Shown: in pieces, positions 1 through 6,093 of the stretch
How positions within the stretch are numbered: the first letter of the stretch is position 1
Layout of the letters: each line of letters starts with the position of its first letter
Assembly (NCBI GenBank): GCA_035525045.1
Contig: DATLEX010000238.1
Location: forward strand, 1 to 6,155
Reading direction: 5' to 3'
Length of the DNA stretch: 6,155 nucleotides
Source of the DNA: DATLEX01 sp035525045
GTDB lineage: Bacteria; Acidobacteriota; Thermoanaerobaculia; Gp7-AA8
Notes under the pieces: model-generated
The model's input: only the letters and a program-made list of their open reading frames with translations
Databases searched by the model: none
Told to the model about the DNA's origin: nothing
Made by a program: the position numbers and the translations under genes

Positions 1-296
1 TGATCAGTAGCAGGCTTTGTTTCATGCTGGCTGCTCTCCACGGGTTGTGGTCGATGGAAAAGGGCTTGAACCGGCTACGCGCGTCGTCCGCCGGTTCCTC
101 CCGCTCGACCGATGTATCGGACACATGAGAGGAGTGACGCCCGTGGACATTTACCAACCCCCCCACCCTCTAGGACGGCGGCTGCACGTGAGCGAGGCCG
201 ATCGCGGCGCGCCAGAGCCGCCTCGAGCCGCTCCGAAGAGGGGGCCGGTCGATCGCGTGCGCCGGGGGGAGGCTCGCTGCGCTCGCCCCGCGCGCT
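1..296. other. Stretch without a convincing gene
   Basis: No reading frame on either strand gives a recognisable protein; the open frames are arginine- and proline-rich, as expected from non-coding high-GC DNA. Three small items are visible. An 8-bp perfect inverted repeat, GAACCGGC at 68-75 and GCCGGTTC at 90-97, flanks a 14-nt loop. A short palindrome, CCGAT-GT-ATCGG, lies at 109-120. A purine-rich AGAGGAG at 128-134 sits 8 nt before a GTG at 143, whose frame runs into a run of seven C at 158-164. The last could be a decayed gene start, but I cannot assign it to a family. Confidence 0.5.
68..97. repeat. Inverted repeat (potential hairpin)
   Basis: The arms GAACCGGC (68-75) and GCCGGTTC (90-97) are perfectly complementary over 8 bp around a 14-nt loop. 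No T-run follows on either strand, so it is not an obvious intrinsic terminator. In high-GC DNA such a repeat may arise by chance. Confidence 0.4.
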
Positions 297-623
297 TCAA
301 TACCGGGTCCTACAGCCTCCCGAGGCGCCCATCACCTGGACGCTGACCGGCGTCGAGCCGTTCTGCGCGACGAGCGTGCCGGTCTGCAGCGGGCCGGTGG
401 CTCCGCTGATGTAGAAGGCTTTCTCGCCGACGTTGTCGACCTCTTCGGGCGTCCCGCCGTACTGCGCCTGGAAGGCCTGCCGGGCCACCTCGTAGTTGGC
501 GGCGGACGGGAAGACCCGGGCGATGACGACCTTGCCGTCCTCGCCGGTCCATCTGGAGATGACGCCCCTCCTCAGCGGCGTCGCTCCCGCGCTCCGCCTC
601 AGCGAGAACGGCGACGTCTCCAT
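297..623 (-). CDS. Hypothetical 108-aa ORF, probably a gene fragment
   Basis: I do not recognise the family. The middle of the translation, about residues 24-100, reads like a real folded domain: it has an aliphatic strand (KVVIARVF), an amphipathic helix (ANYEVARQAFQAQYG), a PEEV-NVGEKAFYI segment and a hydrophobic end (VSVQVMGASG). Both ends look wrong. The first 23 residues are arginine- and serine-rich and read like out-of-frame sequence, and the end (GGCRTRY, then TGA) is abrupt. No Shine-Dalgarno sequence precedes the ATG at 623, and the frame is closed by a TAG at 645-647. I infer an internal piece of a longer, perhaps exported, protein that has lost both termini. It lies 105 bp downstream of the DUF2378-like gene on the same strand but need not belong to that transcript. 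Confidence 0.4.
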   Translation of the reverse strand: METSPFSLRRSAGATPLRRGVISRWTGEDGKVVIARVFPSAANYEVARQAFQAQYGGTPEEVDNVGEKAFYISGATGPLQTGTLVAQNGSTPVSVQVMGASGGCRTRY

Positions 624-728
624 CGGCCGCCTCGCACCCGGCCTCTATCGCTTCCGATGCTGGATCGGCGATCGGCTGCCTTGTTCTGATCGCGTGGACT
701 ACGTCGTCGGATCGGACCTGGTGCAGAT
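548..728 (+). pseudogene. Possible C-terminal fragment of a beta-sandwich domain protein
   Basis: The plus-strand frame that starts before 548 contains a stretch with G/C-rich third positions and a plausible pattern: LRLSENGDVSIGRLAPG, then LYRFRCW, then a short polar segment and VDYVVGSDLVQIHI. A polar turn, a GRLAPG-Y motif and alternating strands are common in carboxypeptidase-regulatory-like beta-sandwich domains. The frame has no start codon of its own, because upstream of about 548 it is merely antisense to the other fragment. Beyond 728 it runs antisense into the C-terminus of the DUF2378-like gene. It would therefore be a remnant with neither a proper start nor a proper stop. The family suggestion is weak, and chance is possible in DNA of this composition. 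Confidence 0.2.
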
Positions 729-1286
729 TCACATCCACTCGCAGACGTACTCGCAGATGCCGGCGCCTCGGGCGCGGCATTTCGTCTCGGTGACGCGCGC
801 GCTGTTGCCGCCGCACATCTCGATGGCCTTCCGGTGCCATCCGGCGACGGTGAGGCAGTCGTTCTTCGAGACGATGCTCGCCTCGAACGTGCGGATCACG
901 GCCTTCTTCTCGCCGAGGCTCTCGTAGGTGCGGCGGCCGGTGTCGTAGTACATCTGGTAGATCTGCGGCGCGCGGCGGAGGAGGGCGTGCGGATCGCCCT
1001 CGGCCAGAAGCGCTCGGTGCGGGCCGCCGAGGTTCTGCTCGGCCGATTTCTCCCCCATGAGCAGAAAGACCTTCTCCCCGATCCCCATCTCCTCCGCCAC
1101 GGCCTGATCGAGCCGCTCGTTCAGCTCGAACGGATACCAGCTCGCGGTCAGCAGTTGTGCGATGACCTTCTGGTCGGCGGCCGGCAGCCGCTCGATGACC
1201 CGCTGCACGCCCGCCTCCCCGCGCTGATCGCGCACGAAGGAGAGGCGCGCGAGGAGCGAGCCTCCCTTCACCTTCATGTCGGGCAT
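729..1286 (-). CDS. TIGR02265/DUF2378-like protein
   Basis: A 185-aa protein that resembles the TIGR02265 family (DUF2378), first defined as a paralogous family of Myxococcus xanthus and distantly related to V4R and haem-NO-binding folds. Supporting features are the opening K-VKG-LL-RLSFVRD, a helical first half, a YDTGRRTYESLGEKKAVIRTFEAS segment, and the ending GWHRKAIEMCGG...C-ARGAGICEYVCEW. Cysteines fall at 144, 158, 170, 178 and 182; the last three are the sort of cluster that could bind metal or form a disulphide, but this is inference. There is no signal peptide or membrane segment, so it is probably cytoplasmic. The function of the family is unknown. ATG at 1286 and ATG at 1277 are both possible starts. 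Neither has a Shine-Dalgarno sequence, and a TATCCT lies 6 nt before the first. The length fits the family. The gene lies 55 nt after the M28 peptidase gene on the same strand. Confidence 0.75.
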   Translation of the reverse strand: MPDMKVKGGSLLARLSFVRDQRGEAGVQRVIERLPAADQKVIAQLLTASWYPFELNERLDQAVAEEMGIGEKVFLLMGEKSAEQNLGGPHRALLAEGDPHALLRRAPQIYQMYYDTGRRTYESLGEKKAVIRTFEASIVSKNDCLTVAGWHRKAIEMCGGNSARVTETKCRARGAGICEYVCEWM

Positions 1287-1292
1287 GACAAG

Positions 1293-1298
1293 AGGATA
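1293..1298 (-). promoter_or_regulatory. Possible -10 element of the DUF2378-like gene
   Basis: On the minus strand TATCCT lies 6 nt before the ATG at 1286. That spacing would make the transcript leaderless, which agrees with the missing Shine-Dalgarno sequence. No good -35 box is seen about 17 nt further upstream, so the call is weak and the gene may instead be read from the peptidase transcript. Confidence 0.2.
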
Positions 1299-1341
1299 CG
1301 CCCAGTCACTCGTGGAGTACGATCGCGGACCGACAAGTCGA

Positions 1342-3000
1342 TCAGCGGCTGGCTTCGGCCAGGGCCTTCTTTCTGGCGGCTTCGAATTCGTCGCCGGGGT
1401 TCCAGCCGGGCATCTCCGGCATCTGCGCGATGGCCAGCCCGGCGTGGAAGCCGAGGCGGGCGTCTTCGATCATCCCATCGAAGTTCCAGCTCTCGTCGAT
1501 CTCGTCGGAGGGCTGGTGGTACTGCTTCGCCTCCCATGCCTCGATCTGCTGCTTGCCCCATCCCGCCGGGCGGTCGCGGAACTCGACGCCGGTGTCGAGG
1601 TAGATCGCCGGAACGCCGATCTTCGCGAAGTTGAACTGGTCGGAGCGGTAGTAGAACCCGCGGTCGGGGAACTGCTCCGGCTTGATGAGGCGTCCCTGCT
1701 GCGCGGCGAAGTGCCGGACCACGTCGTCGAGCGTCGACTTGCCGAAGCCGACCTGCACGATGTCGGTCGAGCGCCCCCAGATGTTCCCGCCGTCGAAGTT
1801 GAGATTCGCCGCCATCTTCCCGGGATGGAACGTCGGATGCGTGGCGTAGTACCTCGATCCGAGGAGTCCCTGCTCCTCGGCGGCGACGAAGTTGAAGAGG
1901 ATCGAGCGCGAGGGGCGCTGCGGCAGCGCGGCGAAGGCGCGGGCGATGGCCAGCACCTGCGCGGTGCCGCTGGCGTTGTCGAGCGCGCCGTTGTAGATCC
2001 GATCGCCTTCCCCGTCCGGCTCGCCGGTGCCGAGGTGGTCGTGATGCGCGGTGTAGACGACCACCTCGTCCGGGCGCTCGCTGCCCCGAAGCAGCCCGAG
2101 GACGTTCGCCGTCCGCTTGCGGGAAATCGCGTTCTGCAACTGCAACGAGGTGGTGATGCCGAGTGGGATCGGCCGGAAGTTGCGGCTCCTCGCCGACTCG
2201 ACCAGCCTGGCCAGGTCGCGCCCGGCGGCGCTGACGAGCTGCTTCGCCGCATCCTCGGTCACCCACGCCGCGACCTCGATCCGCGGCTCGCCGGTGGGCG
2301 GGAGCTCGAACTGCTCGCCGGTCCACGAGGTCTGCACGACCTGCCACGGATAGCCGGCCGACGGAACGGTGTGGATGATGATCGCGCCGGCCGCCCCCTG
2401 CCGCGCCGCGCTCTCGTACTTGTAGGTCCAGCGCCCGTAGTAGAGGCGGCGGTTGCCCTCGAAGAGCTTCCGGTCCCAGTCGGGATCGTTGTTGAGAATG
2501 ACCAGGACCTTCCCCTTCAAGTCGGCGTTCTTGAAGTCGTCCCACCTGTACTCGGGCGCCTGGATCCCGTACCCGACGAAGACCAGCTCGGCGTTCTCGA
2601 TCGCCGCCCGCTCGTTCTGCACGCCGCTGGCGGCGATGAAGTCGTTCCAGCGATTCAGCGTGAGGGTCTGACCGCCGCGGGTGCGGAACGACCAGGTGTC
2701 GGGGACCTTGGCGTTGATGCCGACGATGTCGAAGGGCTGGTAGAAGCTCCCGTCCGGACCGCCCGGCTCGAGCCCCAGCGCCTGCATCTCCGTGGCGAGG
2801 TAGAGCTGGGTGAGCTCGTCGCCGCGGGTGGCGGGGCCGCGCCCCTCCAGCAGGTCGGACGCCAGGAAGCGGATCGGCGCCTCCAGCGTGGCGCGCGTGA
2901 TCCGTTCGGCGGCACGGTCCGCTCCCGCCGGCAGCGGGTAGTCCGCCGCGCCGGCCACGGATGCGAACAGCGTCAGGAAGGAGAGGAAGAGAGATCGCAT
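1342..3000 (-). CDS. Secreted M28-family zinc peptidase with PA domain
   Basis: A 552-aa exported metallo-exopeptidase (MEROPS M28) that probably removes N-terminal residues from peptides outside the cytoplasm. Residues 1-18 form a signal peptide ending in A-G-A. A PA-like insert spans about 110-270, including VFVGYGIQAPEY and the GAAGAIIIH strand. The catalytic domain covers about 295-525. Zinc-site residues are visible in the usual order: H319 and D321 (AHHDHLG), D341 (GALDNASG), E375 as general base and E376 as ligand (AAEEQGLLGS), D403 (NLNFDGG) and H495 (YHQPSDE). All are present, so it should be active. I placed the start at the ATG at 3000, because GGAGG lies 5 nt upstream and the signal peptide begins there. 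An in-frame TTG at 3012 overlaps that ribosome-binding site and is less likely. It follows the lipoprotein gene by 13 nt, which indicates one transcript. Substrate preference cannot be told from the sequence. Confidence 0.93.
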   Translation of the reverse strand: MRSLFLSFLTLFASVAGAADYPLPAGADRAAERITRATLEAPIRFLASDLLEGRGPATRGDELTQLYLATEMQALGLEPGGPDGSFYQPFDIVGINAKVPDTWSFRTRGGQTLTLNRWNDFIAASGVQNERAAIENAELVFVGYGIQAPEYRWDDFKNADLKGKVLVILNNDPDWDRKLFEGNRRLYYGRWTYKYESAARQGAAGAIIIHTVPSAGYPWQVVQTSWTGEQFELPPTGEPRIEVAAWVTEDAAKQLVSAAGRDLARLVESARSRNFRPIPLGITTSLQLQNAISRKRTANVLGLLRGSERPDEVVVYTAHHDHLGTGEPDGEGDRIYNGALDNASGTAQVLAIARAFAALPQRPSRSILFNFVAAEEQGLLGSRYYATHPTFHPGKMAANLNFDGGNIWGRSTDIVQVGFGKSTLDDVVRHFAAQQGRLIKPEQFPDRGFYYRSDQFNFAKIGVPAIYLDTGVEFRDRPAGWGKQQIEAWEAKQYHQPSDEIDESWNFDGMIEDARLGFHAGLAIAQMPEMPGWNPGDEFEAARKKALAEASR

Positions 3001-3005
3001 CAGGG

Positions 3006-3010
3006 CCTCC
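3006..3010 (-). promoter_or_regulatory. Ribosome-binding site of the M28 peptidase gene
   Basis: The minus strand reads GGAGG followed by 5 nt (CCCTG) and ATG. It decides between the ATG at 3000 and the TTG at 3012, since the TTG lies immediately before the GGAGG. It falls within the 13-nt gap after the lipoprotein stop codon. Confidence 0.8.
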
Positions 3011-3013
3011 AAC

Positions 3014-4741
3014 TCAGTGGGCGATGATCAGCTCGACCCGCCGGTTCTGCTGGCGGCCGGCGGGCGTGTCGTTCGTGGCGACCGGTGAGGTCTCGCCGAG
3101 GCCGGTGGTCGTGATCTGGTTCGCCGGGACGCCGCGGCTGACCAGGTAGTCGCGGACGGCGGTGGCGCGCCGCTCCGAGAGCGCCTGGTTCACCTCCTCG
3201 CTCCCGACGCTGTCGGTGTGGCCCTCGATCGTGATCCGGGCGTTCTGGCTGACGCGCAACTGGTCGGCGATCTTCGCCAGCGTGTTGCGCGCCCCCGGCT
3301 TGAGGGCCCACTGGCCGGTGTCGAAGAAGAGGCCCGGCAGCGTGACGATGAGACCGCGATCGGTCCTTCTCGTCTCGGCGAGCTTGGCCAGCTCCGCCTC
3401 CATCGCCTCGATCCGCTGCCGCGCGGCGGCGTCGCGGCGCGCAAGCTCTTCCTGCGCGCGCGCCAGCTCGGCCTCGGTCTGCGTGGCGCGGGCGCGCTCC
3501 GTATCGACCTGCGTACGGAGCTGCTCGATGGCCGCGACACGCGCCCTCTCCGCCTCGAGCCGGCGCCGCTCGCTCTCCTCGCGCTCGCGCTGAAGACGCT
3601 GCAGCTCCTCGCGCTGTTTGCGCAGCTCCTCTTCGCGCCGCGCCAGCGCGTCCGCCGTGAGGCGTCCGGCGCTGCGCTCCTGCGCCAGGGCCTGTTCGAG
3701 CGATTGGATCTGATTTCCCATCGACGTCTCGCTCTGACGCTCGCGCTCCTGGATCTGCCGCAGGCTCGCTCGCTGCTCTTCGACCTGCCGGCGGAGCTGC
3801 TCGACCTCGGCGCTGGAGGCGCCGCGCTGGCTCAACGTCGTCTCGTAGCGGCGCAGGAGCAGATCGAGGTTCTGCTCGGCCGCGATGCGCGCCTGCCGAT
3901 CCCGATCGAGCTGGGCCCGGGACTCCGCCTCGCTTCGCGAGACCTGATCGAGCTGCTGGCGCAGTCGTGCGGCCTCCTGCTCGGCCTGCTCGCGGCGCCG
4001 CTGTTCCTCCGCGGCGCGCGTGTCGACGGCCGTCGCGGCCAGCCGGGCACGCTCGGCCCGCAGATCCGGCAGCAGCGGATCGATCCGATTGCGCCGCGCC
4101 ACGGACTCCGCCTGACGGGCCAGCATCTCCGCCGAGTACGCCAGATGGTCGGCGATCGCGCTCTGTCGATGCTGCCTCGCCAGCGCGCGCGCCGTCTCGA
4201 GCGTCTCCTCGGCATGTCTGAGGATGGCCGGGGCCACCGAGTCGGCGCCCGCCGAGCGCGCCAGCCTGATGGCGTTCTCCGCGACGACGACGCGGTCCAT
4301 CGATGTGGCGCCGCGGCTGACCGTCGCCGGCGGATCGTAGAGGGTGACGGGGGGCGCCGTCCCTCCGCGCGCGGCGATGTCCGCTCGAAGATCGCGGATC
4401 TCGCTGTTGGCTTTCACCAGCAGCGCCTGCGCCTCGGCGGCCTGGGCGGCATGCGTCGCCTCGACCGCGCGCAGCGCCGCCTCATCGCGCAGCTCGCGCC
4501 TCTCGCTGTTCCAGTTCAGGCGCGCCTGGTCGAGCCGGGCCACCGCCTCCTCGTAGAGGGCCTGGGCGAAGGCGGGGGCGCCTGCCGCCTGCGCGGAGGC
4601 GAGAGCCGCTTCCGCTGTGGTCAATTTTGCCTGGGTGTGCAACTTGTCGCGCTCGCTTTGCGGCTGCCCCGTCGTGCCGCACGCCGCCAAAGCGAGCCCA
4701 ACGAGAAGGGCGAGGAGGGTCGTGCTGAGTCTCGGTGTCAT
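3014..4741 (-). CDS. Outer-membrane lipoprotein with DUF4398 and OmpA-like domains
   Basis: A 575-aa lipoprotein likely to tether the outer membrane to peptidoglycan. A signal peptide ends in the lipobox L-A-A-C, with C21 as the lipidated cysteine and glycine at +2, as in outer-membrane lipoproteins. Residues about 30-115 match the alanine-rich DUF4398 type (AEAALASAQAAGAPAFAQ...). Residues about 148-215 look like a second, diverged copy. About 240-455 is a long charged Arg/Glu/Gln coiled coil. The OmpA-like domain covers about 462-575, with LFFDTGQWALKPGA, GHTDSVGSEEVNQALSERRA and the NRRVEL end. D510 and R525 have the 15-residue spacing of the Asp/Arg pair that binds diaminopimelate in OmpA. 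The start has AGGA 6 nt upstream. The gene is first in a probable operon with the M28 peptidase. DUF4398/OmpA proteins are a known architecture, but the cellular role of this one is inferred. Confidence 0.92.
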   Translation of the reverse strand: MTPRLSTTLLALLVGLALAACGTTGQPQSERDKLHTQAKLTTAEAALASAQAAGAPAFAQALYEEAVARLDQARLNWNSERRELRDEAALRAVEATHAAQAAEAQALLVKANSEIRDLRADIAARGGTAPPVTLYDPPATVSRGATSMDRVVVAENAIRLARSAGADSVAPAILRHAEETLETARALARQHRQSAIADHLAYSAEMLARQAESVARRNRIDPLLPDLRAERARLAATAVDTRAAEEQRRREQAEQEAARLRQQLDQVSRSEAESRAQLDRDRQARIAAEQNLDLLLRRYETTLSQRGASSAEVEQLRRQVEEQRASLRQIQERERQSETSMGNQIQSLEQALAQERSAGRLTADALARREEELRKQREELQRLQREREESERRRLEAERARVAAIEQLRTQVDTERARATQTEAELARAQEELARRDAAARQRIEAMEAELAKLAETRRTDRGLIVTLPGLFFDTGQWALKPGARNTLAKIADQLRVSQNARITIEGHTDSVGSEEVNQALSERRATAVRDYLVSRGVPANQITTTGLGETSPVATNDTPAGRQQNRRVELIIAH

Positions 4742-4959
4742 CGGTGGTCCTTTCCCGGCGGATCGGCGCCGGTTTACCGATGACCATGCAAGATTTGTGG
4801 CCAGGAAGACGCGGCGCCGGGGAGGGAAGTGGGAGCGCGGGCGCCTGTCCGACTATCCAGGGACTGAGACGGAGCTGTTGGACGCCGACATCGTCATGAG
4901 GAACGGCGAGTTCTTGCAGCGAATGCGAGGCCTTGATTCCAATTGATGGATCTGCCTCG
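4742..4959. other. Intergenic region upstream of the lipoprotein gene
   Basis: The 218-nt gap between the lipoprotein start and the MarR-GNAT stop must hold the promoter of the lipoprotein-peptidase operon if the operon is transcribed independently. Minus-strand AGGA near 4748-4751 is the ribosome-binding site. The stretch around 4778-4795 is the least GC-rich part (TTGCAT, CAAAT), but no -35/-10 pair with good spacing is clear. The right end contains an inverted repeat and part of a dispersed repeat. No gene is seen. Confidence 0.5.
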
Positions 4960-4960
4960 C
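4925..4960. repeat. Inverted repeat at the 3' end of the MarR-GNAT gene
   Basis: GCGAGGC (4925-4931) and GCCTCGC (4954-4960) are perfect 7-bp arms. The 22-nt loop contains a further, imperfect GATTCC/GGATC pairing. It lies at the stop codon of the MarR-GNAT gene and could fold in the transcript. There is no T-run after it, so it is not a classical intrinsic terminator. It may instead be the internal symmetry of the dispersed repeat it overlaps. Confidence 0.5.
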
Positions 4961-4976
4961 TACGCTCGGAATGACA
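4955..4976 (-). repeat. Dispersed 'TCATTCCGAGCG' type repeat
   Basis: On the minus strand the segment TGTCATTCCGAG followed by CGTAGCGAGG matches, from memory, a repeat scattered between genes in many unrelated bacteria. Its translations commonly give spurious peptides such as CHSERSEE, VIPSVARNL and SFRAQRGI. Here one frame reads LSFRA-stop and another reads VIPSVAR. The copy overlaps the last codons and the stop codon of the MarR-GNAT gene. Its other boundary is not clear; it may extend left towards about 4850. Confidence 0.6.
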
Positions 4977-5892
4977 GTTCCCATGTCTGGGCGGTCAGGT
5001 CGTGTCCGAAGCTGTCGTGCTTCTCCTCGGCCACGAGGAGGAAGCCGTGCTTGATGTAGATGCGCCGCGCGGCGTGCAGCACGTCGTTGGTCCAGAGCAT
5101 CAGTTTCCGGTATCCGGCCTGGCGGGCGAAGCGGACGCATTCGGTCACCAGCCGGTTTCCGATGCCGAGGCCGCGCGCCGACGGCTCGACGAGCAAAAGA
5201 CGCAGTTGCGCGACGCGCTTGCTCTTCCGCACCACGAACACCGATCCGACCCGCTCCCCCTCGCGCTCGGCGATCCAGCAGCGCTCCCGTCTGGGATCGA
5301 AGCGCTGCAGAAAGCGGGCGACGATCTCCGCCACCAGCGCCTCGAATCGCTCGTCCCATCCGTACTCCTCGGCGTAGAGGATCCCGTGCCGCTGCACGAC
5401 CCACCCCATGTCGCCCGCCTGGTGGGGACGAAGCAGGAAGGGAGCGCCCTCTTCCGGCTGCGTCGCCAGAACCGACTCGATGCTCCCCATGGCCTCCACG
5501 AGCCGGCCCTGATCGGAGGGGGAGAGCGCGGAGAGCATTGCGGCGATCTCGTGCCGCGATTCGTCGTTCAGAGCGGCAAAGGCCTCCTGCCCCTTCTCGG
5601 TGAGATGGAGCAGGCTCTTGCGACGGTCGTCCGGCGCGGCGGTCTTGCCGACGAGGCGCCGGCGGGCAAAGCGGGAGAGGATGCGGCTCAGGTAGCCGCG
5701 GTCGAGGCCGAGATCGGCGGCGATGGCGGAGGCGGAGGCCTGCTCCCGGTGGGCCAGCTCGTAGAGGACGCGCCCCTCGGTGAGGGAGAAGGGGGAGCGG
5801 AGCAACCCCTCGTGGAGGACGCCGATCTTCTGGGTATAGAAGCGGTTGAAGCGGCGGACCGCCGCGACCCGTTGCACGAGCTCTTCAGGCAT
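4960..5892 (-). CDS. MarR-type regulator fused to GNAT acetyltransferase
   Basis: A 310-aa two-domain protein. Residues about 1-140 are a MarR winged helix-turn-helix: PFSLTEGRVLYEL, recognition helix RGYLSRILSRFARR (65-78), and the wing DDRRKSLLHLTEKG (88-101). Residues about 151-307 are a GNAT domain with the acetyl-CoA loop R-G-L-G-I-G (240-245) after strand QLRLLLVEP, and the later AARRIYIKHGF motif (274-283). Such fusions are known in many bacteria and should bind DNA and transfer acetyl groups, but the acetyl acceptor here is unknown. I chose the ATG at 5892, where typical MarR sequence begins and which lies 7 nt after a candidate -10 box. ATGs at 5910 and 5907 and a TTG at 5928 are in frame but would put the operator palindromes inside the gene. 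There is no Shine-Dalgarno sequence. The final residues (LSFRA) and the TAG stop fall within a dispersed repeat. The gene is divergent from a kinase gene. Confidence 0.9.
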   Translation of the reverse strand: MPEELVQRVAAVRRFNRFYTQKIGVLHEGLLRSPFSLTEGRVLYELAHREQASASAIAADLGLDRGYLSRILSRFARRRLVGKTAAPDDRRKSLLHLTEKGQEAFAALNDESRHEIAAMLSALSPSDQGRLVEAMGSIESVLATQPEEGAPFLLRPHQAGDMGWVVQRHGILYAEEYGWDERFEALVAEIVARFLQRFDPRRERCWIAEREGERVGSVFVVRKSKRVAQLRLLLVEPSARGLGIGNRLVTECVRFARQAGYRKLMLWTNDVLHAARRIYIKHGFLLVAEEKHDSFGHDLTAQTWELSFRA

Positions 5893-5909
5893 TGATGACA
5901 ATGTCATCA
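5893..5909. promoter_or_regulatory. Palindromic operator candidate O1
   Basis: A perfect 8-bp inverted repeat with one central base, TGATGACA-A-TGTCATCA on the plus strand, ends directly at the MarR-GNAT start codon. Its size and form suit a MarR dimer site, and it covers the candidate -10 box. Its core is TGAC-N3-GTCA, the same as in the neighbouring palindrome 21 bp away. Binding by the adjacent regulator is inference. Confidence 0.65.
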
Positions 5910-5928
5910 TTCTACTTGACTCTGTCAA
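5900..5928 (-). promoter_or_regulatory. Promoter of the MarR-GNAT gene
   Basis: The minus strand has a perfect TTGACA (5923-5928), a 17-nt spacer and GACATT (5900-5905). The latter is a weak -10 box that keeps the A at position 2 and the final T. Transcription would start at about 5893-5892, on the ATG itself, giving a leaderless message, which explains the missing ribosome-binding site. TAGAAT (5909-5914) is an alternative -10 box but has no good -35 box. Both palindromes lie on the promoter. Confidence 0.55.
5916..5928. promoter_or_regulatory. Palindromic operator candidate O2
   Basis: TTGAC-TCT-GTCAA is a perfect 5-bp inverted repeat. It extends to 5913-5931 with one mismatched pair per side (TA-C-TTGAC...GTCAA-C-TA). 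It covers the -35 box of the MarR-GNAT promoter and shares the TGAC-N3-GTCA core with O1. The 21-bp distance between centres, two helical turns, would place two bound dimers on the same DNA face. Confidence 0.6.
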
Positions 5929-5947
5929 CTATGAATGGGGTCAGGTT

Positions 5948-5965
5948 TGCCGGCTTTTGCCGGCA
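5948..5965. repeat. GCCGGC hairpin with 10-bp tandem repeat
   Basis: TGCCGGC-TTTT-GCCGGCA can form a 7-bp stem with a four-base loop. The same bases form a tandem repeat, GTTTGCCGGC then TTTTGCCGGC (5945-5964), directly after GGGGTCAG (5937-5944). Arrangements of this kind resemble REP-like elements associated with Y1-type (RAYT) transposases. The resemblance is from memory and only one copy is present here. Confidence 0.45.
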
Positions 5966-6093
5966 TCTTTCCAGGCGTCGATTCCGCGGGACTCGCGGTG
6001 GTGCCTCAGGGGGACTCCTGCGCCGTTCGGCGAGCGAGAAGGGGAGGAGGGTCACCACCGGTCAGGCGGGCCGCGGCACGCCTGGTCTCGGGG

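Noticed and set aside
143..296. N-terminus of an IS481-like transposase (GTG start, DIYQ)
   Set aside because: Only the first few residues are suggestive; no helix-turn-helix or DDE residues appear in any frame.
834..1634. 266-aa plus-strand open frame
   Set aside because: It is antisense to the DUF2378-like gene and the end of the peptidase gene, with a low-complexity arginine/serine tail.
1274..2545. 423-aa minus-strand open frame
   Set aside because: It is an out-of-frame reading of the peptidase gene, rich in arginine and without family features.
3001..3012. TTG start for the M28 peptidase
   Set aside because: The TTG lies directly in front of the GGAGG that serves the ATG at 3000, and the signal peptide is better formed from that ATG.
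1276..3027. 583-aa plus-strand open frame
   Set aside because: It is antisense to the M28 peptidase, whose signal peptide and full set of zinc ligands are clear. Long mirror frames are expected in such GC-rich coding DNA.
3218..4783. 521-aa plus-strand open frame
   Set aside because: It is antisense to the OmpA lipoprotein; the leucine- and arginine-rich translation is a mirror of the coiled coil.
5002..5895. 297-aa plus-strand open frame
   Set aside because: It is antisense to the MarR-GNAT gene and shows no recognisable domain.
5893..5928. Upstream in-frame starts (TTG 5928, ATG 5910, ATG 5907) for the MarR-GNAT gene
   Set aside because: They have no ribosome-binding site, add residues not typical of MarR proteins, and overlap the TTGACA box or the palindromes.
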